From the NCBI GenBank assembly GCA_031213475.1, contig JARUPZ010000016.1, positions 9,750,270 through 9,814,269 of the forward strand: a stretch of DNA of 64,000 bases. The letters run 5' to 3'. The position numbers and the translations under genes were made by a program. The stretch is from Nereocystis luetkeana. Taxonomy: Eukaryota; Sar; Phaeophyceae; Laminariales; Laminariaceae. Below are positions 29,302 to 40,540 of this stretch, one piece after another. Each line of letters opens with the position of its first letter. Position 1 is the first letter of the stretch. The notes beneath the pieces were generated by a model, which did not search any database, was not told the DNA's origin, and saw only the letters and a list, made by a program, of their open reading frames with translations.

Positions 29302-32300
29302 CTGAGGGGGAAGGGGGGGGGCGGGGGGGGGGGGGAGGAGACCGCACAATACAGTGCAGAACAACTAATCTGAAAACGAGCAATAAGAAGTGCAGGCTGA
29401 GTTTTACAGGAAATCTATCCCAAATTCGGGAGTCGTTGTGCTGAATTTAGAGTAGGACGCATCCGCACTCTAATGAAAAACCCTGCCTCGGTCATATTCT
29501 CTGTTTCTTCTTAGGTGTCTTGCCCTGTATGTGTACAGGGTGAACCTTTTTAGCACCGCTTGCACCGACCTTTCGAGGGAAATTTACTTGGAGTTAGAAT
29601 AGGATGTGTTCTGCTAGTACTAATAGGATGGAAGGGTAAGTCGTGCCCACCAAGCACACCCTACCTGACTGCGTAGCTGTGAGTACCTCGGGCCGGTGGA
29701 CCTGTCACCGTTACGACCATTTTAATATTTAAGGCTTGAGACAACAATCGAAACACTGTTTTTTCGGCCAGTGTGACGGTGGGCAGAAACGTTCGTGGTT
29801 GCTGTGACGGTGACCAGAAACGTTCCTTTTTTTCTTTTTCTTTTTTTTTGGAAATTATACCAACCGATGATGTGTCCATTAACTCACCAAAAAAGCGATG
29901 TGTATTGATCCGATTATTGGGTCGGCGGGAAATCGGTGCTCTTGGAAGAACGCCAGGAAGGCAAGGCAAAACACCTGCGGAAACAACGTCGTCAGCAAAA
30001 ATGCACACATGTGCGGCACCTGCCCCAAGAAGAAGTGAGTGCAGTGCAGCGCAATCGGAGGTCTTATAGTGAGCGATTCCCCCCCGGCGCGCTTCGACAA
30101 CATCACGGAAACATTTTATTCGCAAGTCTAAAACAAACATGTACGCGATGCATACGTGTATCAGTAGCAGCCAAATTTCCTGATTTGAGACCCCGTGTAT
30201 ATCCCGACCAAGCACAGGTGAGCGCGTGCGACTTTGACAAGCGTCTACTACGGGGGGGCATAGTAAATAGGACCAAATATTGTTGTAAAAAAATAGGGAA
30301 ATATATATTTTTTTGTTTGTACCGTAGGTCCTATCAACTATGGTCCTCCATGACAATGAATAGGGGGGAATCGCAGTAATCAGAGCTCATGATGGACTCC
30401 AAAAACATGTACCCCCCCACGTTCACACACCATATTCGGTTATCATTACCGTACTACTGGTATGTAACACTAAGTTCTCTCACCATATTTGCTTCTATTT
30501 ACTACTCTACTGTATGCACTGTTACGGGGGACCATAGTAAATACGACCTACGGTACACACAAAAACCTACCATGGTATACATTTACCGATTTTTACTAAC
30601 AATATTTGGTCCTGTTGACTATGGTCCTCCGTAATACTATGTTCATACACCATATTTGGTTCTCTTCACTACACTACTGCATGTATTACTAGGCTCCCAC
30701 ACCAAACTTGGTTCTCATTACTATACTACTCGTGCTGTGTACTATTAATACTATGTATCCCTCTGTGTTCACACCTCATATTTGGTCCTAATTGCGATGC
30801 ATTACGACACCAGTATGTATTCCCCTATGTTCCACCCTACTAACAAGCGAGCGTGTAGCAGCACGACGAGTAGAACCATGCCGCGCGCGCGTGTCGTGCA
30901 GCTACAGCTACGCGCATAACAGTTCTTCGGACACACCCCTACCCCCAGCACGCCTCCTTACGTTTCTTCATGCTTCGTGAGGCCGATGCTGAACATTCGT
31001 CATCTTGGTTTTCACAGTTTTTCTCTCTTGAAGCCTACCTACACATATCATGATACAAATATATACACACGTCAGATGTGAAAATCGACTGAGGTTTTCT
31101 TCTTTCGGGAAAGTAAGGAGTGATCCCTGTTGAAGATCATGCTGCACATTGTCGGATGGCAAGAGAAATAATAATAATTGATTGAAATCACCATTTCCTT
31201 GATGTTCCCCTTGTAGCCAAGGTAGAAGCGGTGCACTTCAGCGACTGCCCAAACAGTGAAAATTGGCGCCAGCACCGTTCTTTGCAGGGACGACTCGAAT
31301 CGGTAGTGTCGAAGCTGCGGGCAAGTCGTATCGATGCGTAACAGCCCGACGTCACGGGGAGGGGGGTATGAGCTACCTGGTATACATATTACGGGGGACC
31401 ATTGTTAACAGGAGCTATGGTACACATGAAAACCTATATGTTTAACCATTTTTACTAACAATATTTGGTCCTGTTAACTATGGCCCCCCGTAATAGAACA
31501 AAACAGGTATAATATGGCCCACGTATAAACGTACTACTGCGTCCTACGGCAGTTCACTGTTATATTGAGAGTTGTACGTGAACACGAGAGCGCGCACACA
31601 CGTTCGATGGTATCGATGTGTGATCGGTTTCTGCGAAACATATGCTTGTACCCGTAAAAAAAAAAGTTTCAAGCGGTCGAGACGCTTCGATTATGCTACT
31701 CACTCCTACAACTCCATGCGAGTCCGGCCGTCGACGCCATTTGTGAGGTGGCTCCAATACATTATCTTAGGGGCATGCAATATTATCCCCTGCCAGGCTT
31801 GCCGATACTGTACTTTTTTTTTTTTTTTTTGCTCATCCCATTTATTATCTTCGCACATCGTCTTCTCTCTCTCCTTCCAACCTCGTGACTCAGATCCGGG
31901 GTCACATAGCAGGCTCTTCTCCCTCCTTCCCGGTACGGTACGTGCCTTCATTTTTATCGCGAGAAGATTTCAGCCTTTTCTTCCCTCGTCGACTCGCATC
32001 GAATTGTGCCTACCCACGCTGCAAGGCGCTCTCAATAATTGAATCCTTTTTATTTTTATTTTTGCAAATAAAGTCAAATGTCCGACCCACCTGGGGCTCG
32101 AACCCAGGACTCAAACACAAGCAGAATTCGAGGTTAAACACTTGAACCGGGGCAACCTACTGCAGTACCCGCGTAAATATATCCCAGGGTATGATTTTTG
32201 CTTGTAAGAGTAAGAACAACTTTATTCTCATTCCAGACCGCGGAGAATGATTCTATCAAAGGGCTGAGACAAACCTCTCGCCGCTGGTTTCCCATCGAAA

Positions 32301-33163
32301 ATTTGCCTCCCAAGTAATACAGATATGTTGTCAATACCTGTACATAAACTTGGGGTACTTGTGTCATTACCGGCCTACTTCGAAGGTCTTTCTACAGCAG
32401 TAGTAGGCACATTATCACATCACCCACCCAGGTTTTTGGGAACTAACCACTTAGATCTACAGTAGTGTGGACTCCTACTACGGGGGAACATATTAAATAG
32501 AACCTACGGAATACACAAAACGCTATATATTTCGCTATTATTTGTACTATTATACAACATTTGATCCTATTTACTATGGTACCCCGTAATATCTACTTTT
32601 ATTCGGTACAAAAGGGTTCATACGAAATTGATCCAGCCGAGGCCTTCACATACGTACTACCGCTGTAGGATTTCTCAAGAAGCCCACTGCGCGAGCGGTA
32701 GATCCTCGTACGAGTACTGTACGTACTACAGATAGATATGTACTCGTATTTAATCCACAGCAGTTACTCGCAGTAGTGATACTATTCATAGTAGATCCTA
32801 CTGCTGCTGTAGACATGCGCGTGCACCTGATATATTCGTACGTAGGACAGCAGTATAGTAATAATTACCAGGTATTGCAGAAGTAGTCGGGAACCTACAA
32901 ATATATATACCTGGTGCGAAGTACGAGTATACGGTTAGTTCTAACGTGCTCACCTTCTCAATCACCAGCCCCCCTTCGAGGGCAAAGTACACAGCCGAGA
33001 GGAGGCCGTTGTAGTAGATCAGGATCTGCAGCGAGAGACTCGAGCTGATTTCGCTGGCGTATCTACTCCGATCGGGCGGAAGGTTTTCTTGGGAAGCTTC
33101 GCCAGCATCGACGGCCTCGACGGTGGCGTGGACCCTTCGGTATCCTCCTCGCCGTCTAAACAT
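29167..33163 (-). CDS. TMEM17: TMEM17-family ciliary transition-zone membrane protein, four exons, complete
   Basis: Exons 33163-32954, 31314-31192, 30019-29888, 29301-29167 (stop TAG included) join in phase 0 at every junction. They give 199 residues; human TMEM17 is of nearly the same length. Four hydrophobic segments lie at about 45-68, 83-103, 113-136 and 147-167. The hallmark between TM2 and TM3, HRFYLGYKGNIKEMVPHM (99-116), matches the TMEM17 pattern RLYLGYxGNLQEKVPEL. SSSLSLQILIYYN before TM1 matches SSLALQMSLYFN, and the tail RTAQFFRV follows TM4. In animals TMEM17 belongs to the B9/MKS complex that gates entry into the cilium. The close relatives TMEM216 and TMEM80 (same Pfam family) fit less well. 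Presence implies a flagellated stage. The first in-frame ATG after an upstream stop is at 33,163. Confidence 0.9.
29888..30019 (-). CDS. TMEM17: TMEM17 exon 3
   Basis: Residues 112-155. The acceptor TTGGGGCAG at 30,020-30,021 was preferred to TTCCGCAG 45 bp further in because it keeps VPHMCAFLLTTLF, which aligns with VPELAGFWLLSLL of TMEM17. Donor GTGAGT. Confidence 0.88.
30249..30351 (-). mobile_element. Palindromic MITE P1
   Basis: GGACCAAATATTG loop orientation (minus); arms CGGGGGGGCATAGTAAATAG and CTATGGTCCTCC. In TMEM17 intron 2. Confidence 0.8.
30522..30636 (+). mobile_element. Palindromic MITE P1
   Basis: TTACGGGGGACCATAGTAAA ... GACTATGGTCCTCCGTAA; plus loop. In TMEM17 intron 2. 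Short variants of CACCATATTTGGTTCTC are repeated just after it (30,650-30,790). Confidence 0.85.
31083..31175 (+). mobile_element. 3'-end-only copy of the (AAT)n-tailed retroelement
   Basis: TTCTTTCGGGAAAGTAAGGA, GATCATGCTGCACATTGTC and GGATGGCAAGAGAAATAATA match 22,354-22,425. It is antisense within TMEM17 intron 2 and ends beside the exon 2 donor. Confidence 0.88.
31192..31314 (-). CDS. TMEM17: TMEM17 exon 2
   Basis: Residues 71-111, acceptor CCCGCAG, LRHYRFESSLQRT then TM2 and HRFYLGYKGNIKEM; donor GTGATT, a weak donor. A retroelement 3' tail begins about 16 bp inside the following intron. Confidence 0.9.
31389..31494 (+). mobile_element. Palindromic MITE P1
   Basis: TTACGGGGGACCATTGTTAA ... 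TTAACTATGGCCCCCCGTAA. In TMEM17 intron 1. Confidence 0.85.
31806..32150 (-). mobile_element. SINE S2, full-length with tRNA-like head
   Basis: The minus strand starts with a tRNA-like head holding a perfect T-arm (CCTGG GTTCGAGC CCAGG). The S2 body (GATGCGAGTCGACGAGGG, CGGATCTGAGTCACGAGG) follows, ending in poly(A) of about 18. It is the most complete S2 copy here and lies in TMEM17 intron 1, same strand as the gene. Confidence 0.82.
32478..32591 (+). mobile_element. Palindromic MITE P1, diverged
   Basis: CTACGGGGGAACATATTAAA ... TTTACTATGGTACCCCGTAA. In TMEM17 intron 1. Confidence 0.75.
32954..33163 (-). CDS. TMEM17: TMEM17 exon 1
   Basis: Residues 1-70: polar N-terminus (RSRYASEIS) and first membrane segment ending at LVIEK; donor GTGAGC, phase 0. 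An in-frame TGA lies eight codons upstream of the ATG, so this start is firm. Confidence 0.88.
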
Positions 33164-34766
33164 CCGGACCAACCTTATCGATCACACCCTTCCTTTGGGT
33201 TCGATCTTGGACGCTGTCGTCGCGTGCTGCTATGATTGAGGTTGTTCAACAACGATCGAGAAAAAAAGTGTGTTCACGTTTGCGACGTACGGCTGTGTGG
33301 TACGCTTCTCCAGTCTCTTGTTCTCTACGAATCAGCACGTCTGTTTGATCGTGCAGAGTGGAGTAGAAAACTGCTGTCGTGCTATTATGGTACGTACGTA
33401 CTGCACTGCAGTGGTGTGTTCGTACTATTAATACAATTTTGGATTGTACAGAGTAGAGCAGTATGCGTTTGTAACAACAGTAGTAGTAGTAGACGGTACC
33501 TTCCATACGTAGTTATAGCATTTCAGTACTGCTACATGTCCTGTCATGTGTCATCAGTCAGTCATCATCATCAATCAGTCGCCGACGTCGACGACAAGAC
33601 GAAGAACAAGAGAAGACGCAGACGAGAACAGAAATAAATCGTGATTTCGACGGTTACAAAAAATAATTTCTGCAGAAAAATATGTGACCGCTCGTATCGA
33701 AACCCCTCTCTTGGCAGTTGGGAAAAATGTAAAAATGGTCCACATCAAATGCTGAGGTGTGCTGTGTGTACCGTGTACCATTGTCTAAAGCTGTTTGCAG
33801 ACCTTAGAAGCTTGTGGTCGGGGGCATCAGGCCAGCCCAAATAACCTGAGGACACAGAGGGCAAGCCAGGCGCTGGTGTGGTAGTCTTGTGAGACCATGA
33901 TCTGTAAGATTGCCTCCCCCCGCGATTCCAGTCAAGCTCGACGACCACTTTCTGCGCCGTGGGTTCGTGAGGGAGAGCGGACAACAAAGCTGGCCCAGCT
34001 TCTGGTCGCATCGGTGAGTGATGAGCGACGTGACGCACGTCGACACCCCGGAGACAGCCGTCTTGAGGCTTGCCAACGGTTGCTTCCGTTGGTGCAGCTC
34101 GTAGCAGTTGAGGTTAGCCTCTCAGCGAAGCGATATACGCGAAGCAGTAGACAGACGTCTCAGATCTCAGACGCATGATGTCGACGGCAGTTCAACATCA
34201 TCGGTCAGGCGACGGAACCCGGTCGGTGTCGGCGTGTTAGTCCTTTGTGGGCACTTCCACAGGGCACAAGACCAAGCCTTTCGAGAGGGGTTGTTGCCCC
34301 TATGATGCACCCCCCGCATGGCCAAGCTGTTGTGCGGCTGCCCCTCGCTGCGCTCCGGAGGTCACTTGCCATCGGCGGAATTTCTAAACAGAAAACCTTT
34401 TTTTTTCCAGTCCATCGGAAGGAATCATCGACGTCCTTGTGGGACAGGGGGGGAATGAAACCAATCGTACGTACAGGTACCGAGGTACAGAAGTCCTACG
34501 GTACGTATATGACATGGTTGGACGGCACCGTTTGGACGTTGACGTTTTTGTCCGGTGCGCGCTTGGCCCAGCTGTGCTTCCTGTTGCGCTCTACCTGGTA
34601 TGGGTGACTGCCAGAGGCAGAAGCGCTTGGGGCATACGCACAAAATATAGAACCAGGAATATATAGGACGCAGCGGTAGGAAGTAAATTTCGCCGTCGAC
34701 TGGCACAGATCGTACGTAGTACACAGTTGGTACGAGTACGTACTCACTCGTAGTACGAGTACTCGT
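33164..34766. other. TMEM17 5' flank, no recognised gene
   Basis: No promoter motif could be fixed. GAC/AAG-rich low-complexity sequence lies at 33,575-33,635. Several open frames of 90-120 codons on both strands at 33,750-34,180 overlap each other and match nothing I know. Confidence 0.4.
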
Positions 34767-34874
34767 ATTACGGGGGACCATAGTTAATAGGACCAAATAT
34801 TGTTAGTAAAAATGGTTAAATATATAGGATTTTATGTGTACCATAGGTCCTATTAACTATGGTCCCCCGTAATA
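34767..34874 (-). mobile_element. Palindromic MITE P1, well preserved
   Basis: TATTACGGGGGACCATAGTT arm with its exact reverse complement at the right end. Minus loop orientation. Confidence 0.9.
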
Positions 34875-34982
34875 GGAATTATTTGTACCTTTGTATGTAC
34901 AACAGCAGTATTATTATAGTATTATTAGATCTTACAACTAACTGCTGACCGAGAGGGCCTACGATAGTTTATGGGTGGGGGG

Positions 34983-35045
34983 GCAACTCGATGCGAGTCG
35001 ACGAGGGAATAAAAGTGAAGTCTTTTCTCGCGATTAAAAACACAA
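34983..35045 (+). mobile_element. SINE S2 fragment
   Basis: CTCGATGCGAGTCGACGAGG and the following TTTTCTCGCGATTAAAAA match part of the S2 body. Confidence 0.6.
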
Positions 35046-35204
35046 GGCAAAAGGACCATATATATACCGGGAGCAGGGAGCAGGGATACTGACCAAAACA
35101 ATTAAATAAATTGACCTCGGTTACACTTGAATTATTTCGTACTGAAAATAGAGGTAGTTATTTATTTTCCGTCTTCGGGCACACGAAATAATTATTTAGC
35201 GGTC

Positions 35205-35590
35205 CGGTGTCTGTTGCGCAAAAAATTGCGATATATGCGCGAATATATGCCCGAAAACCGAGTGCAACAAAGTGCGTTTAAACGCCTTCCGAACCCCAGA
35301 AGGCGTATATCGGGATCAGAACCTAAAGTTATTGTGTTCTACTATCGAAAAAGCTCGGAATCGAACCGCATAGGAAACAGCCTAAATAAAACCACCTGCG
35401 GCGAATTCAAAAACGGGGGACTCCTTTTTTTTTTCGCCAAAGAAAGGCGAATTTGATAAACAGCCTCAGTGTTTCAAAAGAAATTTCGCCCGCGGCGAAC
35501 AAAAAAGCCTGCAACATTTTCCTCTGTGGCTGTTGTGTTGCGGAAAACGGCCATTTTGACCAAAATGTTGCGCCAGCGCAACAGCACAAC
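35205..35590. repeat. Possible small element with TGTTGCGC inverted ends
   Basis: TCTGTTGCGCAAAAAA at the left and GCGCAACAGC at the right are inverted, and TGTTGCGCCAGCGCAACA forms a perfect hairpin at the right. AT-rich interior without coding signal. Confidence 0.3.
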
Positions 35591-35609
35591 AACCGATTGT
35601 ATCCCTGGT

Positions 35610-35665
35610 GGGGAGAAGGGAGAAAAACCCGCTTTCTTTGTGATCCGGATCTGAGCTACGACTAC
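35610..35665 (+). mobile_element. SINE S2 fragment
   Basis: GGGGAGAAGGGAGAAAAACC ... GTGATCCGGATCTGAGCTAC corresponds to the middle of S2. Confidence 0.55.
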
Positions 35666-35679
35666 TAGTAACTACTGTT

Positions 35680-35788
35680 GTTACGGGGGACCATAGTAAA
35701 TAGGACCAAATATTGATAGCAAAAATAGGTAAATATAGAGGTTTTTGTCTGTACCGTAGGTCCTATTTACTATGGCCCCCCGTAATAA
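35680..35788 (-). mobile_element. Palindromic MITE P1
   Basis: TTACGGGGGACCATAGTAAA arm repeated inverted at the right; minus loop. Confidence 0.88.
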
Positions 35789-35789
35789 T

Positions 35790-37497
35790 AGGAAGGAGAA
35801 AAGAAGGGCGAAGGAAAATAAATGGGATTGAAAAAAACGTAGGAGCCACCAGCGGTTGGATTCGTTTGGACGTTGATGCTATCGTCAGGCGCGCGCATGT
35901 TTTCGTGCCGCGTTTCTCGTGTCCCGCGTCTCGTCGCATGGCTGCGTCCGCACACGTTCAGATTGCGGTCGCATTTGATCAACTCGTGTGCATGTGTACG
36001 TACGAGTACGGTAGTTGTTGTTGCTGTTGTTGTCACATCAACTCTCAAATCATGGAGTCCGTGGCCACACAGAGGTACTGGAGCTCTATTTAATAAGAAG
36101 ATCCGAAACATACATGAAAAATAAAAAATCACGAGATGAAGAAGACGCTCACATGAAATGAAATCAATGTGCAAACTTTGCATAGATACATGCTACTGCT
36201 GCTGTAGTGCGTGCGAAACATTTGTGTGCCTTCTTCCTCTTGCGTTGTTGAATCCTCTGCCGTACATTCGTTCATTTATTATTGTATTTTGCGTTGCCGA
36301 TATGTTACGGTGTTATAGTCTTGTCGGCAGTCGGCAAGGAAGGGTGGAGTCGCCGCCGTTGTCCAGCTGAGCCATGCTCGTGCGTGGCTCGTGATCTGTC
36401 CCTCGTTGTTTACATTGCGAACAAGCACATAGTTCTGTACGTATGGTGGTAGGCTTTTCCTTGGAGGGATTCGATCGCTCGATGGTGTTATTGTGGGTTG
36501 GCAGATAGCCACGAAGCTTCACGAAAACCTCGGTCTCATAAACTTACCGAAATTTGGCTCTCTGGTGTCGGAATCATATGATTGTTTCCGAACACGACTC
36601 GTACTCGTGTTTTATCATACATACGAGGAGTAGTCGTACTCGTATTATACTCGTGCTCGTACTCGTTTCATACCAGTGCGCCAAAGAAAGTTTCGGCACG
36701 CGTAGCTCCGGATATATATGTGCCTGGAGCTTTTTCGTTTATTCGCCCGCTTGTTTGGCCTTTTTTTATCAGTCTGCCCTGTGCGGGCACACAAGGGGGT
36801 CCTTCTTCTACCCAATAACCCGCCCCGCTCCTGCCTTGCACGAGTATCACCTTAGGACTTCGCAGTACTCCAGTAGTACTGCTGCTTCCAGCTATCGTGG
36901 ACTTTGTCTTGGGTTATGCCACCGCCCGCTAAGCGCTTGCCGCGCGGTTAAGGATCGACTTTACCCGCCGTCTCAATAGATGAACGTCGTGTCCTCGAAA
37001 GCGATACCTCCGCGACTTGAGGCATTTGAACCGTATTATATGACCAGCCACGGAATTCCGTTTCTAACCTCCACGTACTCATCTCGGTCAACAGACTGGG
37101 GGAACAACACACTCTTCCGTCATATGTGTACAGGTACCTTCCCTTCATATATGTGCACGTGCCATTCTTTCGTATATATATGTATATTATACGTGGACAT
37201 GCCATTTACCCTGTAAACTCCCGGTACGAGTTTCTCAGGTCAGATGCGGCGATTGCTGTAGAGGGGAATAGTACAACCCTAGATATTTCCGGTGATAATC
37301 TACTCAGGTGAGGCTAACGGGCGATACTTCTCCCCTGTAGCGCTAGCACTAGCAACCAATTTCGGTGAGGCACCCTTATTGTCCTAGTGGGACACTTTAG
37401 CGTTGCCCACTTTGTCCATCCCAGAATCTTGGAGGTCTACGGCTACCCCTGAAGAAGGCAGAAAGCGGGTATAAATAACATCGCCCGCCCATTCTGC
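35790..37497. other. Region before the 37.6-kb ORF
   Basis: A GTTGTTGTTGCTGTTGTTGT tract with CACATCAACTC at 36,010-36,045 is a relative of the 13.5-kb and 25.0-kb units. Short overlapping frames only; no supported gene. Confidence 0.4.
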
Positions 37498-37593
37498 GTG
37501 TTACACAATGTGCAATCGCCAACCGTTCGTGCGAAAACTGTTGCTCACATTTTTTTTTGTTCTGCGTCCCGCATCGCAATCACTGTGTTACAG

Positions 37594-38811
37594 GTGTGCT
37601 TGCTGTGTGCTCGCGCGGGGGGGTGCTCTGCAAGGACGCTCGCGGGCCTCCTGGCGACAGCCGCGTCGCTAACCCAGGTCCGCCGCTACCAATTCAAAAG
37701 CCCCGCCGACGTTAGCTCTGGTTGTAATGTACGGGCGGGAAGCGCGGTTACTCCGGTCGCAGGCGGAAGTGGCGCTGGGCCGGAAGAGTCTGCCTGTCGT
37801 GTTTCGCGAAAAGACGGATCGCGTTCGCGAAAGGATGGATCTCGTTCACAAACCGACGGGTCGCTTTCACCAAAGGACGGACTGGTTTCGCGAAGGGACT
37901 ACTCATCCAGAGTCCACACCGACGATAGCTCGCCTGTCGAACAACAGGGGGCGATAACGAGGGGAGCCAACCCCCCCCCGATAGCTCTAACGAACCGGGG
38001 GGACGCGTTCGAGGGAGCTGTCACGCGGTTGGCCGGCGCGGCCGAGCTTGGCACCGAATCGCGCATCTACGTTCGACGCGCAGACGTTGCGGAGATCATC
38101 GACGCCCTCATGGACCATGCTAGGGTTTCCGCGGGGTCCGGGGTCGCTTCGCCCGCCCTCGCCCGTCTGTCGATCATGCGGCGCTCCAGAAGGAGAGAGG
38201 CGAGGGGCAAAAGGAGGGATGGGAGGGTGAGGAGACCAGCTTGCTCGCCCGAGGTTCGCGTGATCGAGGAGGCACGAGGGCCTTCGATTGGTCAGAGCCG
38301 GTCCCAACCTTCGCCCGCAAGCTCTTTCTTTGGGATAGCGAACGGTTCTGACCTCGTACTGTTGAAGGAAGGTTCTGCACCCGCGGCGCCGGCGCCGGCG
38401 CCTGGTGGAAAATCGGAGACGCTCGTCTCTCATCCCCTGTCGCAGGCAAGCACGGTATATAAGGTGGACGACGGTGCTGCCGCGGTGAGGAGGGCCAGAG
38501 GCGGCGGGCGAGGGGGCGACCAAGGCAGATGGCGTTCTCGGACGCGCTCTCCGCCCCCACCCGCTTCCTTGGCTCCTATGGTCGTGGCTCAAAAGGCGTC
38601 ACCACCGTCAACTGCAACTGCGGCTCCCACCGCCGAAGTACTCCGGACAGGGATCAGCGTCACCCCCAGCGGAAATACCACGCGCGTGCCCATGCGCCCC
38701 GCTGCTGCTTGTGGCACCACGGGAGGGAAAATTACGCGCGTCCCCATACGCCCTGTGACCGCTGGAACGGGGGCGGACTTCGAAGACTTTTGGAGCTCTG
38801 GTTGGGGGTGA
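37594..38811 (+). CDS. Unrecognised long ORF, possible terminal exon
   Basis: 405 codons open from a credible 3' splice site (GTGTTACAG, AG at 37,592-37,593) to TGA at 38,809-38,811. The frame stays open to 37,498 but has no early ATG; the first internal Met is near codon 170, so an upstream exon would be needed. The product is Ser/Arg/Pro-rich and probably disordered. It has an eight-residue repeat (SRKDGSRS, SRSQTDGS, SPKDG) and a helix-prone segment (GDAFEGAVTRLAGAAELG to VAEIIDALMDHARV). Two copies of a TRVPxRP motif lie near the end. GC is much higher than in the flanks. No family recognised; a chance ORF in GC-rich DNA, or a retroelement ORF1, is possible. Confidence 0.35.
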   Translation: MCLLCARAGGCSARTLAGLLATAASLTQVRRYQFKSPADVSSGCNVRAGSAVTPVAGGSGAGPEESACRVSRKDGSRSRKDGSRSQTDGSLSPKDGLVSRRDYSSRVHTDDSSPVEQQGAITRGANPPPIALTNRGDAFEGAVTRLAGAAELGTESRIYVRRADVAEIIDALMDHARVSAGSGVASPALARLSIMRRSRRREARGKRRDGRVRRPACSPEVRVIEEARGPSIGQSRSQPSPASSFFGIANGSDLVLLKEGSAPAAPAPAPGGKSETLVSHPLSQASTVYKVDDGAAAVRRARGGGRGGDQGRWRSRTRSPPPPASLAPMVVAQKASPPSTATAAPTAEVLRTGISVTPSGNTTRVPMRPAAACGTTGGKITRVPIRPVTAGTGADFEDFWSSGWG

Positions 38812-39292
38812 CCACGGCGAATACGTGCACGGTTGTCGACACCAGAGCCTGCGATGGGGTCAGCGGCAAGCCCTCTCGCGCGTTTTGGTCGCTGGTTTTT
38901 ACCTCGTAGGTTTAGCCCTGTTACTACTTCTTCTGCAAAAGCGATCCGACATTATTGATGAGCAGTTTTCCCTGTTACCGTGGGTGCAATTCTATAGGGG
39001 TTGAGTTGTGGTTGAGTTGTTACTGTATGTGAAAAATAGGGTGGTTGTTTTAGACCGGTCTCTGTGGCGTGGGGCTATAAGCTTTAAGAAGCGGTGAGGG
39101 GGGGAACGGAGGTTAGGTGTTGGGTTATTTTTAGGTATCAGTTGTGTCATATTCAGTACCTTGTACAATGCTGTTAATATTAATAGCAGGCCTATTTTGC
39201 TCGTCGGTTTCGTGTCTCGCGTGTTCACGATGAGTGAGTATTTTTTACTACGCTTCCAGCTAAACATATTTGGAAACCCACCGTCGTTTTAT

Positions 39293-39397
39293 TTCGGGGG
39301 ACCATAGTTAATAGGACCTATGGTTTACATAAAAACCTATATATTTAACCATTTTTACTAACAATATTTGGTCCTATTAACTATGGTCCTCCGTAAT
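39293..39397 (+). mobile_element. Palindromic MITE P1
   Basis: TTTCGGGGGACCATAGTTAA ... TTAACTATGGTCCTCCGTAA. 38,812-39,292 before it holds nothing nameable. Confidence 0.85.
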
Positions 39398-39920
39398 AAT
39401 AGGCGATAGATGGTAGCACAACGTGCCGGTATTAAACACGGCGGGGCGACAGCGCTTCTCGCAGAGTGGCTGCCCTCCCCTATCGGCTTTTTCGTTGTTC
39501 CCGTAGGAAAATCGCGTTATCTACGCCTTCTTTTTATGATATATATGTATGGAGTTACCTCCCGTACTTCTTGTTCTTAACCTGTACATTTCCGCTCGCA
39601 ATTAGAGACGAGAGCGTGCTGACCGCGTTTTTTTCGTCATTTTTGTGCTCATGTTGTATTCGGTACACAGCGCATGACTGCTTTTTCACCGTTTTTTTTT
39701 TTTACAGTGCGTGCGTATATACGTATCGTAGCCGCGATCTAAGATGCCTGCTTCGAAAGTGAACCGGGTGAGTTTTCTGATACATTTTTTTCATGTTGAG
39801 CATCTTGCCACACGCATTTCGGGCGTGCTGTATGTAGGCGTTGTCTTTTTGGCGTTCGCTGGCAATAGTTCCAGTACAACAACGTACCACTTGGTGGGAT
39901 CTTACTGCAGATAATGCTGT

Positions 39921-40133
39921 TGCGGTGGACCACATTGAATAGGACCTACGGTACACACAAAAACCTACATTTTTCGCTATTTTTACTATTACGGGGGGCC
40001 ATAGTTAACAGGACCAAATATTGTTAGTAAAAATGGTTAAACGTGTAAGTTTTTATGTGTACCATAGGTCCTGTTAACTACGGTCCCCCGTACTAGCAAT
40101 ATTTGGTTCTATTTACTATGCCCCCCCGTAGTA
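39921..40133 (+). mobile_element. Palindromic MITE P1 split by a second copy
   Basis: The left arm (GTGGACCACATTGAATAGG, plus loop to TTTTTACTA) resumes at GCAATATTTGGTTC and ends at ATGCCCCCCCGTA. The interruption is another P1 element at 39,989-40,092. Confidence 0.88.
39989..40092 (-). mobile_element. Palindromic MITE P1 nested in another P1
   Basis: TTACGGGGGGCCATAGTTAA ... GTTAACTACGGTCCCCCGTA in minus loop orientation, flanked by CTA on both sides within the host copy's loop. Confidence 0.88.
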
Positions 40134-40540
40134 GCTCTACAACTCGGTTATCCTGTGGGCCACGATGCTTCGCGCTGGACTGACCCAACAGTGAGGAAGA
40201 TACGATACACCTGCAATAGCTTCAAGTGGGTCGCCAGTTCGACCAAAAAAGGAAGGTGTCGCCTGCCCTCGGCGTGCCTACAGGGCTTTACGTTCTCTGA
40301 GGGAAGACAAGGCCGCATGTATAAAGGCCTCGTGAAAACTTGTGTGTGTAGTTCTTGTCTTGTCTTGTCTTGTGTTGTAATTCACGACCGCGCAGAGCTC
40401 ACCGATATATATGTCGCGGGCTTCTTGGTTGTGCTATACCAGGTACCAGGTAGTCAGTATGGCTACCACGCTATAGATCATAGATCGGACACCCGTCGCA
40501 AGGCGCAGCATGTTGTTTATACTGATGCTACGTACTACTA

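Noticed and set aside
29888..29974. TMEM17 exon 3 beginning at the internal TTCCGCAG acceptor
   Set aside because: Also phase 0, but it drops the VPHMCAFLL segment that aligns with the family, leaving TM3 too short.
32085..32150. tRNA gene on the minus strand
   Set aside because: The T-arm is perfect but the rest does not form a cloverleaf and it is fused to the S2 SINE body with a poly(A) end.
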